Part shown: in pieces, positions 1 through 11,537 of the stretch
Numbering within the stretch: the first letter of the stretch is position 1
How the letters are laid out: each line of letters starts with the position of its first letter
Assembly: GCA_965644295.1 (NCBI GenBank)
Contig: CBFFRP010000319.1
Location: 1-64,000, forward strand
Length of the DNA: 64,000 nucleotides
From: Paraphysomonas bandaiensis
Lineage: Eukaryota; Chrysophyceae
Direction of reading: 5' to 3'
Position numbers and translations under genes: made by a program
The notes under the pieces: model-generated
The model's input: the letters and a program-made list of their open reading frames with translations, nothing else
What the model was told of the DNA's origin: nothing
The model's database searches: none

Positions 1-271
1 TTTGGTAAAGTCAATCGCTAGTAGTTATCACATGCATTCTATGTAGCAATGAAATACAGAATATACATGACTACAGTATAGGAGTAGCTATTGCAAGTAT
101 ACAAAGAAACTGAAAATATAGTAGCTGCTAAAGATATGATTTGTAGAACAGAATGTTGATGTTGGTGAATGACGTGGTTCCCAACTCACAGGGCTACAAC
201 ATCATAAACTTACTATATCTCCCTATAATATCAATCAGTCAATATTGCACTAACTAAAAGCGTAAATTAAT
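1..271 (+). repeat. 5' LTR of the copia element (5' truncated by window)
   Basis: This stretch matches 4831-5099 almost base for base. Differences are a small indel near 31-36, substitutions near 95, 128 and 182, and one extra C near 224. About 35 bp of the LTR's 5' end must lie upstream of the window, judging from the 3' copy. The LTR runs directly into the gag start codon at 272. Confidence 0.9.
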
Positions 272-733
272 ATGGCAGCGGATGGAAATTTCACGAATGT
301 CGCCTCAGGCTCAAAGGTACCTCCCTTCGAGGAACTGAACTTCAAGAAATTCAAGAAGTTCTTCACCTCATTCCTCATGAGACACAATCGAGCTCATCTT
401 GTCCTCTCAAAGGATAAACCAAGGCACATTCATGATCTAGACTCTACAGTCCCAGCGGGAGCTCATATGACTGATGCACAGAAGAAGCGACTACGCAAAG
501 CGAAGAAACTCTGGAACACCCGGAACGAGACCGCGTACTCCTTCCTGATGGAAGTGTGCAATGCTCACCCAAAAGCAGGCACAACAGCGGCTCTCTACGA
601 AGGAAGTACAGCAAAAGGGTTACTACAGGCACTGGAAGAGAGATTTCTCAATGTTGAAAAGAATACAGTACAGGCAGAGGAGCAGAGTTCGTCGACAGCG
701 TTGAAGCCCAGGCCAAGATTCTCGAGAATCTAG
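272..733 (+). CDS. copia gag, N-terminal part (frameshifted)
   Basis: This 153-aa frame starts with the first ATG after the 5' LTR and encodes the N-terminal, helical part of a copia capsid protein. Its C-terminal residues are out of frame. The downstream pol frame stays open upstream of its first ATG at 835, so gag continues there after a shift around 690-730. A programmed frameshift is unusual for copia elements, which normally have one gag-pol frame, so I read this as a disabling mutation. The zinc knuckles of gag lie in the next frame. Confidence 0.75.
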   Translation: MAADGNFTNVASGSKVPPFEELNFKKFKKFFTSFLMRHNRAHLVLSKDKPRHIHDLDSTVPAGAHMTDAQKKRLRKAKKLWNTRNETAYSFLMEVCNAHPKAGTTAALYEGSTAKGLLQALEERFLNVEKNTVQAEEQSSSTALKPRPRFSRI

Positions 734-834
734 GTCGTGAAGTCACGGAAGACGACAAGCTCACTCGACTAAAGGAAGGTCTCACAGACAAGAGATATTC
801 CCAACTAGCACACAGCCTGTATACAGCAAACGAT

Positions 835-3800
835 GTGACATACGCAAGAGCAAGCAGCCTAATCAAAGGGTATGAAAACACATCATTCGGCAAGCATGCG
901 TTGCAAAATTCAGGGGAAGACAGTGTCAATCAAGCAGTGGATGACAGTAAATGGAAAGAGCACAAGAGAAAGGGCAGATGCAATAAGTGCAAGAAACTTG
1001 GCCACTTTGCTAGGGAGTGCAAGACTCCAGAGCATGTCATAAAGAGGATGAAGGGGACAAGATCACAGAGAAAAGATAGAGATCACAGAAACAGGGGTGA
1101 TAACAAAACAAAGCTACCTGTGTGTGAGATATGTGACATCCCAGGCCATCAGACTAAAGACTGCTTCCACTTGAAGACTGCTAAAGCTGCAGTGGTCAGT
1201 TCTAAACGGGGGCGAGACTCTAGAAGGGAAACGGCACCCTACAAGAACAAGAAGAAACCGCGAGTGTCTGTACATGATTCAGAAGATGAAGCGGGATACG
1301 AATCGATGATATGTGTGGAAGAAGAGGTGAATCTAGCACAGAGCATGTCAGATGTTATTTATTTAGACAGCGGGTGCAACAAGATGATCCTTACCTCCAA
1401 AAACCACATGACCAACCTTCAGCGCGCTGATAGGCAGATGTCCACAGCGAACAAAGGTAAACTGTCAATACACAGTGTTGGCGATGTAGGAAGCTTTAAA
1501 AAGGTGTACTACGCACCTGAAGCAAGTAAGAACCTCGTAGATATGAAGAGCATCACAGATAGGGGTTGTGTTGTGACGTTCGATAATGATGAAGTCGTCA
1601 TTCGAAATAAGACTACGAACAAGACACTCATTAGACAGAGAAGTGTTAATGGATTATATCCAGTTCGACTCGAAGACTTACTTCAGCTTGGAGAAGAATC
1701 CTCAGCAGCACTTGAGGAGCAGGGGTTTGATGACCAGCGAATTCTATGGCACAAAAGACTTGGCCATGTCAACTATGATAAACTGACTGAGTCCGACCGC
1801 CGAGGCCTAGTTGATGGAATAAATCTGGACAAGAAATATTTCAGAAAAAAACACAAAAAAACGATATGCAAATGTAATACCTGCATGCGATCGAAACTCA
1901 CGAGAAAGAACTTCAGGACTCCACGCCAGTTGATGAACTTAGACAACAACCCAAAGGAGAGAGGGGTGCTCAGTGCAGATACGATGGAAGTCCTAAACAC
2001 GCCATCGATGGAAGGCTACAAACATGTGTTACTATTCAAGCACAGTGATGCAAAACATGTATGGGCTTATGGGTTGAAAAACAAGACTGGGAGTGAAGTG
2101 TTAAAGTGTATGAAGGACATGGTAGAGACCCAACTTGTCAAAGAAGGATTGCAACTACGACGATATCATGCAGATGGCGCAGGAGAACTAGTAGGGCAAC
2201 ATGTCAGGCAGTACTTACGTGAAACCACCAGCACAAGGACTGTACAGGTTACTTGGACTCCACGTGACACACCCGAAATGAATTCGCTATCGGAACGCAC
2301 TAATCGTACAGTGAAGGAGATGGCCCTTGCTATATTGCTCGATAGTGGCATGCCATCAGTATTTTGGTTCAAAGCAGTCTTGCATGCTGTATATCTGATC
2401 AACAGGTTACCTACGAAGACAACGAAAGGATACATCTCACCTTTTGAGTATATTACTGGAACCGCACCAGATGTGAGTGACTTGAAGATCTGGGGCTGCA
2501 AGGCATGGGCTATTGTGCCGAAGGAGCAGCGCCGCAAAGAGTGGAAAGAAAAGGGAAAACCTGGATACTATATGGGACAATGTCAACAACCTGTTGGACA
2601 CCAAATATATATTCCAGACCTGAATGCTATTATTGTTGCAGTCAATGCACAGTTTGATGAGTCAATTCCAGAGCGTTCACAGGAGTATTTCGACGAAATA
2701 GATAATCTACAAATCGACACCTCAGAAACAGCAGAGAGTGTAAATGACTATCAGTACCTGGTGGGCCTCAGACATCTTGATGGACACCTGTGTTATGTTA
2801 CCACCAGAGTGATAGAGAGAAGAGGAGTCATTGTTGCATATAGGAGATTAGATATGAAAGGAAATACTACCGAGGAGCAAACTCCAATTCATATCAAAGA
2901 TGTAGTAAAGATGACTCACTCTACAAAGTGTCAGACCGACAAGTTTAATAGTTTGCGAAATGAGTTGGATCAGACTTGTAATGACAGTGACAATGAACAG
3001 AGGACTCCTGACCGCTCAAATCGGGGCGCATCTTCAACAGGTGGGGCAGATCGAAATCCCAGAACTGAAAAACGACCTCGAAAAAAACGGCACATTGTTA
3101 ACGTTGGTGTCCTCGGCGATGTCTCATTGTTTCTTGATTCCTCCAACAGCACAATTAAAGAGCCACAGACGCTGGCAGAAGCAAAGAAGACTCCACAGAG
3201 AACATACTGGATTGAAGCTACCAGGAAGGAGGTGCACAAGCTTGAACGAAGGACATGCTGGAAGATTGTCCGAAGGCCGAAACACCGAAAAATCATAAAA
3301 TCTAAATTGGTCTTTAAAGTAAAGCGCGACCATCTTGGAAAAATTAAGAAGTTCAAAGTTCGACTTGTGGCGAAAGGGTTTACTCAAGAACAAGGAGTCG
3401 ACTATAATGAGACATTCTCCCCAGTAGCTAAAGGTGTATCATTTAGGCTAGCACTAGCACTGGCTCTGCGATACAATCTGCAACTCCGTCAACTCGATGT
3501 AGAAACGGCATTTCCGTATGCAGATCTGGACGAAGACGTGTTTATGTCTCCACCTGCAGGAATAGATATTCCACAAGGCTGTTGTTTGAAGATTCTGAAG
3601 AGTTTGTATGGCCTAAAACAAGCGCCTCGAAATTGGCATTCAATGCTGAAGGACAGTATAAAGGCGATGGGGTATAAACAATGTGTTCTTGACCCATGTT
3701 TATTTGTACTCAAGGGTACTGATGATAACCTACATATGATACTTGTGTATGTAGATGATATCATTGTGCTCAGCTCTGACAGCCGTCATATTGAAGAAGT

Positions 3801-4410
3801 CATCAGCGCCTTTAAGACTCAATATGCCATGCAAGATATGGGGGACCTTAAGCATTATTTAGGTCTTACCATTGAGCGTCATAATGGCCAGATTAAGTTA
3901 CATCAGTCTGCATATGCTAAAGATGTTGTGGCCAGATTCAATCACTTGTTGTCAGAAAAGAAGAGACGGTGCAAGGCAACCACACCTCTACCACCTGGCC
4001 TAAAGTTGTCCAAGGATGCAAAAGAGGAAGAAACTCGAAAACAGAGAGAATACGTTGATGCATTTCCCTATCAATCTGTTATTGGTGCCTTAATGTATTT
4101 GGCAGTGCATACTAGACCAGACATGGCATATACAGTAAATCTTCTCTCCCGGTTCACCACAAGACCCACGTACGCTGCATGTCAAGCTGCTCTGCATACT
4201 TTATTGTATTTAGAAAATACAGTTGATCAAGGTATCATATTTCCTAATTTCACAGATGAAGACCCTCTATGTGTGTACTCTGATGCAGATTGGGCCGGAG
4301 ATCTGGATACATGCAGATCCACTACAGGGTATATCGTATATCTGTGGGGTGCTCCAATTGTGGCAGTCCAGACTGCAGCCAACAGTGGCTACGTCGACTA
4401 TGGAAGCTGA
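835..4410 (+). CDS. copia gag C-terminus and pol polyprotein (broken at 3' end)
   Basis: The 1191-aa frame has a CCHC zinc knuckle at residues 49-62 and a second at about 97-110. An aspartic protease motif (LDSG) follows near residue 177. The GAG-pre-integrase H/C zinc region and the integrase core with its D...D...E pattern come next. The copia reverse transcriptase has its YVDD active site near residue 972. The RNase H motif DADWAG lies near 1150. The frame then changes, so the last RNase H part is in the frame of 4223-4744. Domain order identifies Ty1/copia rather than Ty3. The true translation start would be in gag. Confidence 0.9.
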   Translation: MTYARASSLIKGYENTSFGKHALQNSGEDSVNQAVDDSKWKEHKRKGRCNKCKKLGHFARECKTPEHVIKRMKGTRSQRKDRDHRNRGDNKTKLPVCEICDIPGHQTKDCFHLKTAKAAVVSSKRGRDSRRETAPYKNKKKPRVSVHDSEDEAGYESMICVEEEVNLAQSMSDVIYLDSGCNKMILTSKNHMTNLQRADRQMSTANKGKLSIHSVGDVGSFKKVYYAPEASKNLVDMKSITDRGCVVTFDNDEVVIRNKTTNKTLIRQRSVNGLYPVRLEDLLQLGEESSAALEEQGFDDQRILWHKRLGHVNYDKLTESDRRGLVDGINLDKKYFRKKHKKTICKCNTCMRSKLTRKNFRTPRQLMNLDNNPKERGVLSADTMEVLNTPSMEGYKHVLLFKHSDAKHVWAYGLKNKTGSEVLKCMKDMVETQLVKEGLQLRRYHADGAGELVGQHVRQYLRETTSTRTVQVTWTPRDTPEMNSLSERTNRTVKEMALAILLDSGMPSVFWFKAVLHAVYLINRLPTKTTKGYISPFEYITGTAPDVSDLKIWGCKAWAIVPKEQRRKEWKEKGKPGYYMGQCQQPVGHQIYIPDLNAIIVAVNAQFDESIPERSQEYFDEIDNLQIDTSETAESVNDYQYLVGLRHLDGHLCYVTTRVIERRGVIVAYRRLDMKGNTTEEQTPIHIKDVVKMTHSTKCQTDKFNSLRNELDQTCNDSDNEQRTPDRSNRGASSTGGADRNPRTEKRPRKKRHIVNVGVLGDVSLFLDSSNSTIKEPQTLAEAKKTPQRTYWIEATRKEVHKLERRTCWKIVRRPKHRKIIKSKLVFKVKRDHLGKIKKFKVRLVAKGFTQEQGVDYNETFSPVAKGVSFRLALALALRYNLQLRQLDVETAFPYADLDEDVFMSPPAGIDIPQGCCLKILKSLYGLKQAPRNWHSMLKDSIKAMGYKQCVLDPCLFVLKGTDDNLHMILVYVDDIIVLSSDSRHIEEVISAFKTQYAMQDMGDLKHYLGLTIERHNGQIKLHQSAYAKDVVARFNHLLSEKKRRCKATTPLPPGLKLSKDAKEEETRKQREYVDAFPYQSVIGALMYLAVHTRPDMAYTVNLLSRFTTRPTYAACQAALHTLLYLENTVDQGIIFPNFTDEDPLCVYSDADWAGDLDTCRSTTGYIVYLWGAPIVAVQTAANSGYVDYGS

Positions 4411-4744
4411 ATATATGGCTGCATATGCTGCAATTCAGGAGATTGTATGGATACGAGGGGTGATGACAGAGCTCGGAATTCGTGGATTTGAGCTCAGTAA
4501 GAATGCGTCTCCAACAATCTTGAATATGGACAGCAAGAGTGCGATTGATCTAGCTCAGAACCCGGTAAATCATAAACGTTCCAAGCATATTCGGATCAAG
4601 TATCATTGGATTCGAGAGCAAGTGGGAGGCTGTATCGTCAGGCTGAATCATGTGCCAACGGCAGAGATGACAGCAGACGTGATGACTAAAGCCTTGTCCG
4701 AGAAGCTGCACTATCAGCATGTGCACACTATGGTATCGCACTAA
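4350..4744 (+). pseudogene. copia RNase H C-terminus, displaced frame
   Basis: This frame carries the conserved copia RNase H end: the STMEAEYMA motif, then the K-H-I and Y-H-x-I-R-E motifs, stopping at 4744 just before the purine tract. It is +1 relative to the main pol frame, with the shift around 4355-4400. In intact elements this segment is continuous with pol, so it is direct evidence of damage in this copy. Confidence 0.8.
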
Positions 4745-4795
4745 GTAGACTTGCTCATCACAGTATATTCTGATATGTTCATTGAGTGGGAGTAT

Positions 4796-5099
4796 TGAAC
4801 TACAACCAACTCCTACGTGCGTACTTGAAGTTTGGTAAAGTCAATCGCTAGTAGTTATCCTGTATTCTATGTAGCAATGAAATACAGAATATACATGACT
4901 ACAGTATAGGAGTAGCTATTACAAGTATACAAAGAAACTGAAAATATAGTAGCTGTTAAAGATATGATTTGTAGAACAGAATGTTGATGTTGGTGAATGA
5001 CGTGGTTCCTAACTCACAGGGCTACAACATCATAAACTTACTATATCTCCTATAATATCAATCAGTCAATATTGCACTAACTAAAAGCGTAAATTAATA
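4796..5099 (+). repeat. 3' LTR of the copia element
   Basis: This is the direct repeat of positions 1-271, about 304 bp if it begins after the purine tract. The start is not exactly fixed because the 5' LTR tip is outside the window. The shared sequence ends at 5099, where the copies diverge. Confidence 0.88.
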
Positions 5100-6337
5100 G
5101 TATGTGGCCGTACAGCCGTATAGCGATTTATATTATGAGTACTAACTAATAATTTATTTTACAACAGGAACATGCAATACTTGTCCTTGGACCAGAGATG
5201 TAGTTTACATGTTTGCATGACATTACGTACTACGTACAGTGAAATGATGCATATATAAAGAGCTAGCATTAAAATGAGAACGATTTACCGAAATCAAACG
5301 ATATATTCCTTTGAATTACTTTACTAAAAGATAAATTAGGAAAAATGAAAGTGTATACATTATAGATAAATACGAATTCTGCACTTCCTTGTGTTTTACA
5401 TAATATTCGATTCCGAAAACTACTTTTTGCACCGAAGAGAAGATCTTATGAAAGTCAATGTAGGCGTACTACACAACCTCTCATTTTATTAGGTACTCTC
5501 TCATGCATTCGCTCTTCTTCTTGTCCATTATTTATCTTCTTTCTTCGTCGTGTCATGTCAATAAAGATTCTCTCTACTTTTGTTTTCAGACGAACCGCCG
5601 TGTCTTCTTGCTTCTTCAGCGTATTGATGTTCAGAGCCTCCTCACACAAACACTTAAATTCAGGTGCAGCAGCCAAGTACGGTGTATCTCAGAACTGTTA
5701 TTTCTAGGAAATATGCTCATAATGAGACACTCTCAATTGATGTGGCCACAATGACGTATCAGGTAGTCTCTAATGATATCACTTAACATATTCCAATTCT
5801 ATTAATATCACATTACCAAACCAATTCTTCCATAATATTATCTGATCTTCAATTGACTAGATAATGATCCTTAACTATAGATACTCTTGTCACTGTATCA
5901 TACTAGAGCTATGCATAAGAGTCTGTGAGCAGATCGGCATCCTCTGTATATTTTTGTTCAGAGATGCCTCTAATATTGAGACAACAATTATCTGTACTCC
6001 AGCTGTAGTTATATCTCACTAATATAGAGTATTTTTGCTTCAATATATTTCCGAAAAATAAGATGTTGACTGTCCATATGCATAGTGGATAAAATCAGTC
6101 CTGTACTGTATATTTCTGTATTCCATGTCGGTATTCCATATTGACAGGTCATCGAAATCCAATTGTGATATTCTATAAGCAGGAATTTTCTACTCTTTTT
6201 CCAGTCCATCCAGCCAACAGGTTTATGGAGGTGTATGTCTACACATATCTAGACATCCTCCTATATAGAGAGATAGACAACTAACTTCAGTCATTTTCGT
6301 CGACAAAGTTATCCCAAAAGACAAATCCCTTTCTTCT
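5100..6337. other. gene-poor spacer after the copia element
   Basis: AT-rich sequence. Only short frames without recognisable motifs are present, for example a 73-codon frame on the minus strand at 5455-5676. I see no gene, RNA or repeat here that I can support. Confidence 0.5.
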
Positions 6338-7227
6338 ATGTCAGAACAACCTTGTATATTTGTTAATCATGGTGGAGGACCCCTTCCTCTCCTTGGCAGA
6401 CAGCCGGATGTGGCTAGCCTGCTATCAGATTATAGGAAGTCCCGCCCCACCCCAAAAGCCATATTAGGTATACATCCGCAACTTGAAGTAATCTGCTAAT
6501 CAGATGTATAGTTATTACTGCTCATTGGATTGAGGATTCGTTTACTGTTTCCTCTGGTGAATCTCACCCTCTGTTGTTTGATTATTATGGATTCCCTCGT
6601 GAGGCCTACCAATACACCTACAACGCTCCTGGATCCCCCCAATTAGCTCACACAGTTCATGATATGCTCCAGTCAGCTGGTTTGGAGTGTAAAGAAGATT
6701 CCAAGCGTGGTTGGGATCATGGTGTATTTGTCCCACTTAAACTCCTTTATCCCAATGGTGATATTCCAGTTGTGGCACTCTCTTTACAATCTTCGCTTGA
6801 TCCCCAGCTACATATTCGCATGGGAGAAGCATTACAACCTCTTCGCCGTCAAGGTGTCTTAATCGTTGGTTCGGGGGCATCATTTCATAATTTTGACTAT
6901 TTCTTCGCACGAGACGAAGCTACTCGTCGGGAAGGCCTCCGCCATAGCCATATTTGGAATACGTATCTAGAAGAAACATTTACTTCACCTTCTATAACTT
7001 CTAATGAAAAGTTAAATCGACTAATTAATTGGTTCAATGCCCCATCTGCTCGGGAAGCCCACAAGAAAGGGCAAGAAGAACATCTGATTCCTTTACACGT
7101 CCTGTATGGGGCCGGGAAACAGGGAAAATGCCGTAGAATTGGTGGAATTTCACCTGCTGATGAAATAGCAATGGCAAACTTTGAATGGAGTGAAAGCGAG
7201 AATATAGTTGAAGGAAGATCCTTGTAG
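6338..7227 (+). CDS. LigB/DODA-type extradiol ring-cleavage dioxygenase
   Basis: Two exons, 6338-6467 and 6512-7227, joined across a 44-nt GT-AG intron, give 281 aa, close to the usual 260-280 of the family. The family opens aromatic diols (4,5-DOPA in plants and fungi) using one Fe(II) or Zn. Visible hallmarks are NHGGGP at residues 10-15, TAHW near 47-50, WDHGVFVPL near 110, GSGASFHNF near 155 and a final His in HLIPLHVLYGAG near 240. These include the expected metal and catalytic histidines. The ATG at 6338 opens directly into the conserved N-terminus. The substrate cannot be read from sequence; DOPA or another catechol are candidates. It stands alone, with no pathway neighbours. Confidence 0.87.
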
Positions 7228-7707
7228 TTTATCACTGCCGATTGACTAATTATGTAGAGGTGACAACGTATACCAACATTTTCCGTTGGTTACGCCCATC
7301 TTGATAAATATTGATTTTATGTACATGATATGTGCAGACGACTGGGATAGCAATAGTTGTCACATGTACACTATGCTACTTGGTGTCTTGCGATATCTCT
7401 TCTATCGTATATACTTGTAATAACAGACCATGACAAATATTCCCGAATCTGGATTTGCCATGCCTAAGTACCACGTATGTCATTGTTATAGTTCTTGCCA
7501 ATACTATAAGTGGTCTGTCAACAATATTATTGTACACAGAAGCATACTGCAACATATAAATAGTTGACTAGTCATGATATATCTACTGTCCAAAAGTTAC
7601 GACTTTACGAACATACTATTTTTCGGCATTTACCGTTTGGACGACATCGCCATTCCAACCATATAACACTTATGTCCATAAACGGCAAGAACTTATAACA
7701 AAGAACA
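7228..7707. other. spacer, no gene seen
   Basis: AT-rich sequence between the dioxygenase stop and a decayed reading region. I see no feature I can support. Confidence 0.4.
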
Positions 7708-8819
7708 ATGGATATTATTAGAGAGCTAAGTGAGTTTAGAGATGAGATTTTACTGCAAACTGCAAACGAAGCAGGTACGGTTAGCTGAGCAGCGTGGCTT
7801 GTTACGTGAAGGCAAGGATAAAACGAGCATGAAAGGGTACATATTTCTTGACGAGAAGGCTGCTAAACAGGATAATGACTTTGAACTTTATACTTTTGTT
7901 ATTCCTATTTATTGCTATGCTGAAATTAGATAGCACATATAATGTACGATCACGTATCTTGGGAGGAAGATGCAATGACCATTAATATTGGCAAACAGAA
8001 GAATGATCAAGAAGGAAGCAATAGATTCCCGCGTCGTATATACGCAAATCCAAAGAACCCTATAATAATAAATCCAAAGATACCCATATTATCAATATTA
8101 TGGGTATTTACTCAAGACTATCATCGTGAAGGCTATCACATACGCACACACAGAAAGAAGAGGGGCAACAGGGCGAGGCTCTCCGTATCGTAATTTATTT
8201 TATTACTCCTTCCTCTTTACTCTACTATTTTAAATACTTAATTATTTTATAGTATATATAATATGTAGTAATATTAATATTACTATACTTTAAACTTTAA
8301 ATAATACTACTCTGCCTGGCTTTGCCATATCTACTTTTTTCGCTGGCATACCATCGTGACTGGCTGTTGGAAGAACTTTCGCCAAATCATCCTTTGTGTC
8401 TTCAAAGGGTTCGGACAAGTGCTATTCTACAACGTCTACGACCGAAGGTATAAACTGGTGTGTTTCGTAATGATGTGTCAAGAATGAATGCAACTGGAGT
8501 TCCACCCTATGTGAATTTAGCTTATTGCATTTCGTCGCTGCAAGAAAATGTTGGGAACTAGTCTAGTGATATGAAAGGAATGAATAGTACTTTACCGGAA
8601 GCATTATGTCAGAAAATACTAGATAATTTTACGGTTAATGGCACGGTGCCTGTAACTAGTACCCACCTCGACAGTCCACGTGATACACTTTTAGCAGAAA
8701 TTAGAACAAGATGTACATCACATAATGCAGAAACAGCAGAGCAGCTATTGGTACATCGGAGCAGCAGAGGACATTACTTAAGTACTACCACGACAACGAG
8801 ATACGTTATTCAATTGTGA
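7708..8819 (+). pseudogene. decayed tyrosine-recombinase-like (Crypton/DIRS-type) gene relic
   Basis: Three open stretches lie in order on the plus strand, in shifting frames with stops. The first (7708 to about 7933) reads like the N-terminal side of a recombinase core, with LLREGKDKTSMKGYIF. The second (7942-8193) has a W-E-x-D-A pattern, then KNDQEG and YANPKNP. I associate this pattern with tyrosine-recombinase-like proteins of protist mobile elements. The third (8484-8819) is open except for one TAG near 8562. A 52-nt intron at 7730-7781 would fuse a short ATG exon to the first stretch. The assignment rests on motif memory only. Multiple breaks make a working gene unlikely. Confidence 0.4.
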
Positions 8820-9449
8820 ATATATTCGCGGCTGCTAATCCCGTTCATATGATGATATGCGCATCGGAGAAATGTCATATACGACACTCTACGATTACAT
8901 GAAGGGCTGCCAGAGGAATAAGCGTAACGGAATGCAATAGAGCAAACGACTGAAGATAATTGACTAGCGCATGTCTATGTTAGTGTCGTATGTACGTGAG
9001 GGGGGTCTGTGAGACTCTTAACAGTCCCCTTCACGTATATATATGAACAGGCATCGCATTAGTGAAGGGGGTAGATGAGAATATGACGGTCAAGTAGATA
9101 GATATCGGCTTCTGGTAGAGAAATCATCTTGTTTCATGGCACTGCTGACAGTTTAATGTAACATATAGAAATGTACGTTAGTGGTTGACATATACATGTA
9201 TATACCTTCATACAGTGTATCCAATAGTAGGTATACACGTAAATACAACACACTACGTACCGTAAAAGCGGACCTACCAGTACTGCTGTACATATATACA
9301 CGGTACAGCCGTACATGTGTATTACATACAGCCATATCATACTATGAACAATCTCACAAAGTTTGCATCCATTGTGTTTATATCCACACAATTATAAGAT
9401 ATGTAAACTTTCAAAGAGTTCGTTTCCAATACATGCCCATATCATAGAT
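8820..9449. other. spacer, no gene seen
   Basis: AT-rich, with many short TATACA-type runs around 9180-9300 that keep several frames open on both strands by composition alone. No gene or RNA recognised. Confidence 0.4.
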
Positions 9450-10032
9450 ATGAGTTTCTCATCTCCCTTGTATAGCACTAAAATTGCTATATTGGTAGCC
9501 TTATTATGGTGAGTTTATGTCGGCTTGATGTAATAAGTATGTATTGATGCTTTATCGTAGCTGTATAAAATATTCAGAGTGGCAGACGTTACTATCCATC
9601 TGCTTACTGATTAATTTTGCGTTCGTTATGCTTGATATCTACTTTCGAAGCAAGTATACATTGACACTTCCACCTTTGGAACACTTGCAGCTCGTATTGC
9701 TATGCACAGGAGTTATGACCTGTGTACTAGTGTTTTATGCATGCCCTGTATTCAAGTCTTTTTCTTTATATTCCCTTTTAGCAGATATTCAGTTATGCCT
9801 GATTTTTGGCTTTCCGTTATCACAATGTTATATATATTTACGCTACTCGAATTCAGAATGCCACTTCCCCTTCTGTGCTGCAACTTTATTATTTGCCGTC
9901 TGGCTGTCATCTCCGTTGTATTTACTGGATTGGGAGAAACATTGGCAAGTGTGGCCTGTACCAACGTTATATGCCTATATTGTTGGATTTATTGTTGGCT
10001 TATCTGTTGAATATGTAGTTATCATAGATTGA
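9450..10032 (+). CDS. PIGF: PIG-F-like GPI-anchor biosynthesis membrane protein
   Basis: Exons 9450-9508 and 9561-10032, across a 52-nt GT-AG intron in phase 2, give 176 aa with about five hydrophobic segments. The C-terminus (LDWEKHWQVWPVP followed by a last membrane helix) matches the PIG-F signature, L-D-W-x-x-x-W-Q-x-W-P. PIG-F sits in the ER membrane and stabilises PIG-O and PIG-G, which add ethanolamine phosphate to mannoses of the GPI precursor. The animal protein is about 219 aa, so this one is short but complete at the diagnostic end. Adding the upstream exon supplies the first membrane segment; a start at 9544 would lose it. Confidence 0.8.
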
Positions 10033-11537
10033 TTAGAGATTAGCTGAGGTATACTTACATATGTAGCACCAATGCTCACATACTACCAACGCGTCATTAT
10101 AATATATTCGTATTTAATAGATTTATAACCGAATGTTATGTTACTCTGTGAATTGCAAACGCTTCACGTCAAGAAAGCATATCAGATATATGAAGAGATC
10201 TTTGTTAGATTTCAGAGTTGCACGACGTTTCGACTTTATCAAAGCAAGCACATATAGAATACAATGCTCTCAGAGTGATAACTTGATATAGTAATTGCGT
10301 AATGATAACAATAATAGTATCTATCTTACTCTATACTTTAGGGCTTTAGGGTAACTAGTAATTATCTCGTCAATAGAAGATTAGACGATATGTTTGGCAA
10401 TGCAACATAGATAGAATTGGAATATATTGAAAGATAACAGAAGAGACCCATACTTCATACCATAAATTCTCTTCCAACCGTTGTGTCACGCACGTTGAAT
10501 TAGAGGGTCATTTCAAGGGGAATTGTTGCCATCACTTCTAGGTCCACCACCAGGCCGACAAGTTGCATTCATCGTGTTGCTCATACATGAGAATATATTA
10601 AACGTTCGGGGCATAAGCCGCTATAGGCCAGCAAGTAATACTACTGTTCCACAGAATTTATCGCTCCCTATCGCACGCATTGTCCCTGGAAACCGAAATC
10701 CAAGCAACAGTGTTGTAATCTGCTGTCGCGACAGGAATGTAAAGTGAACATGCAGCCATGTTCCTCTAATGATTCAACCATCAGAAACTTGGGACCGTCG
10801 CCCAAATGATGGCTTACGTGGGCTGTCTGAGGTACATAACCAGCCACCTTGTGCACACACAGGAGGATCATAATTAGCTTCCGGATATGATGCAATTCGA
10901 CAACGTCCAATGTTGTCACACGAAGTTAGCGCCTATAAAATGACAGTTTGTTACCAGGAAGTCTCTTACTCGATTCATATCTAACGATATATTATGACCA
11001 ACTGGTATATTAAGCATATGCGACTTGTGTATATATTATTCCGCAAATTCGACTAAAAAGTGCATTCCGTAAACCCATTTCCCAAATTATTCCACATATA
11101 TCATCAGTGTTACCCTCAACTCGTGCGGATTTCACCAATCCAGAGCACACTAATCTCATTTATCCTCATAAGGGTGTGTCTAAATCTATTGGAGGAAGAA
11201 ATGTATGGTTAAAAAGATAATGTCACTGTCATCATTGTCGCTGTCATTTCAATCACTTTCATCTTTAATACACAACATTCATCAAACATCATTTCACTAC
11301 TATATATAGTCTATCAGCTATACTTCTAAGCATTAAGATATCAACTATCTTCATATGGTGTATATCATACGATCATTCCATATGGTTATCGCGCGCCCAT
11401 ATATGGGATTTACCGTTTTTGCCAGTTTTATTACCTTTTTTCCTAGAAACAGGACTATAAATACTAGAAACTAGAATATTCATGAAAATAATGGTATTTT
11501 TCTGACTGATAGCTACATATATGGTGATATTTTGTAT
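10033..11537. other. 1.5-kb spacer, no gene seen
   Basis: AT-rich, with a somewhat more GC-balanced patch at 10500-10920 holding overlapping short frames on both strands. None has a motif or a believable exon structure. It probably contains the 3' end of the PIG-F-like gene and the promoter of the O-GlcNAc transferase gene. Confidence 0.4.

Larger units (their letters stand above)
1..5099 (+). mobile_element. Ty1/copia LTR retrotransposon, nearly full length
   Basis: The element has two direct long terminal repeats: 1 to about 271, with its 5' tip outside the window, and about 4796-5099. They differ only by a few substitutions and small indels, so the insertion is recent. Between them lie gag and a pol in copia order (protease, integrase, reverse transcriptase, RNase H). 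A purine-rich tract at 4784-4792 precedes the 3' LTR, as expected for plus-strand priming. The reading frame is broken twice, near 690-730 and near 4355-4400, so the copy cannot make its full polyprotein by simple translation. A target-site duplication cannot be checked because the left edge is missing. Confidence 0.95.

Noticed and set aside
9134-9447. Overlapping frames on both strands at 9.1-9.4 kb
   Set aside because: They arise from TACA/TGTA-rich low-complexity sequence.
10523-10919. Opposed short frames at 10.5-10.9 kb
   Set aside because: No motif, no splice-supported extension, and they overlap each other on opposite strands.
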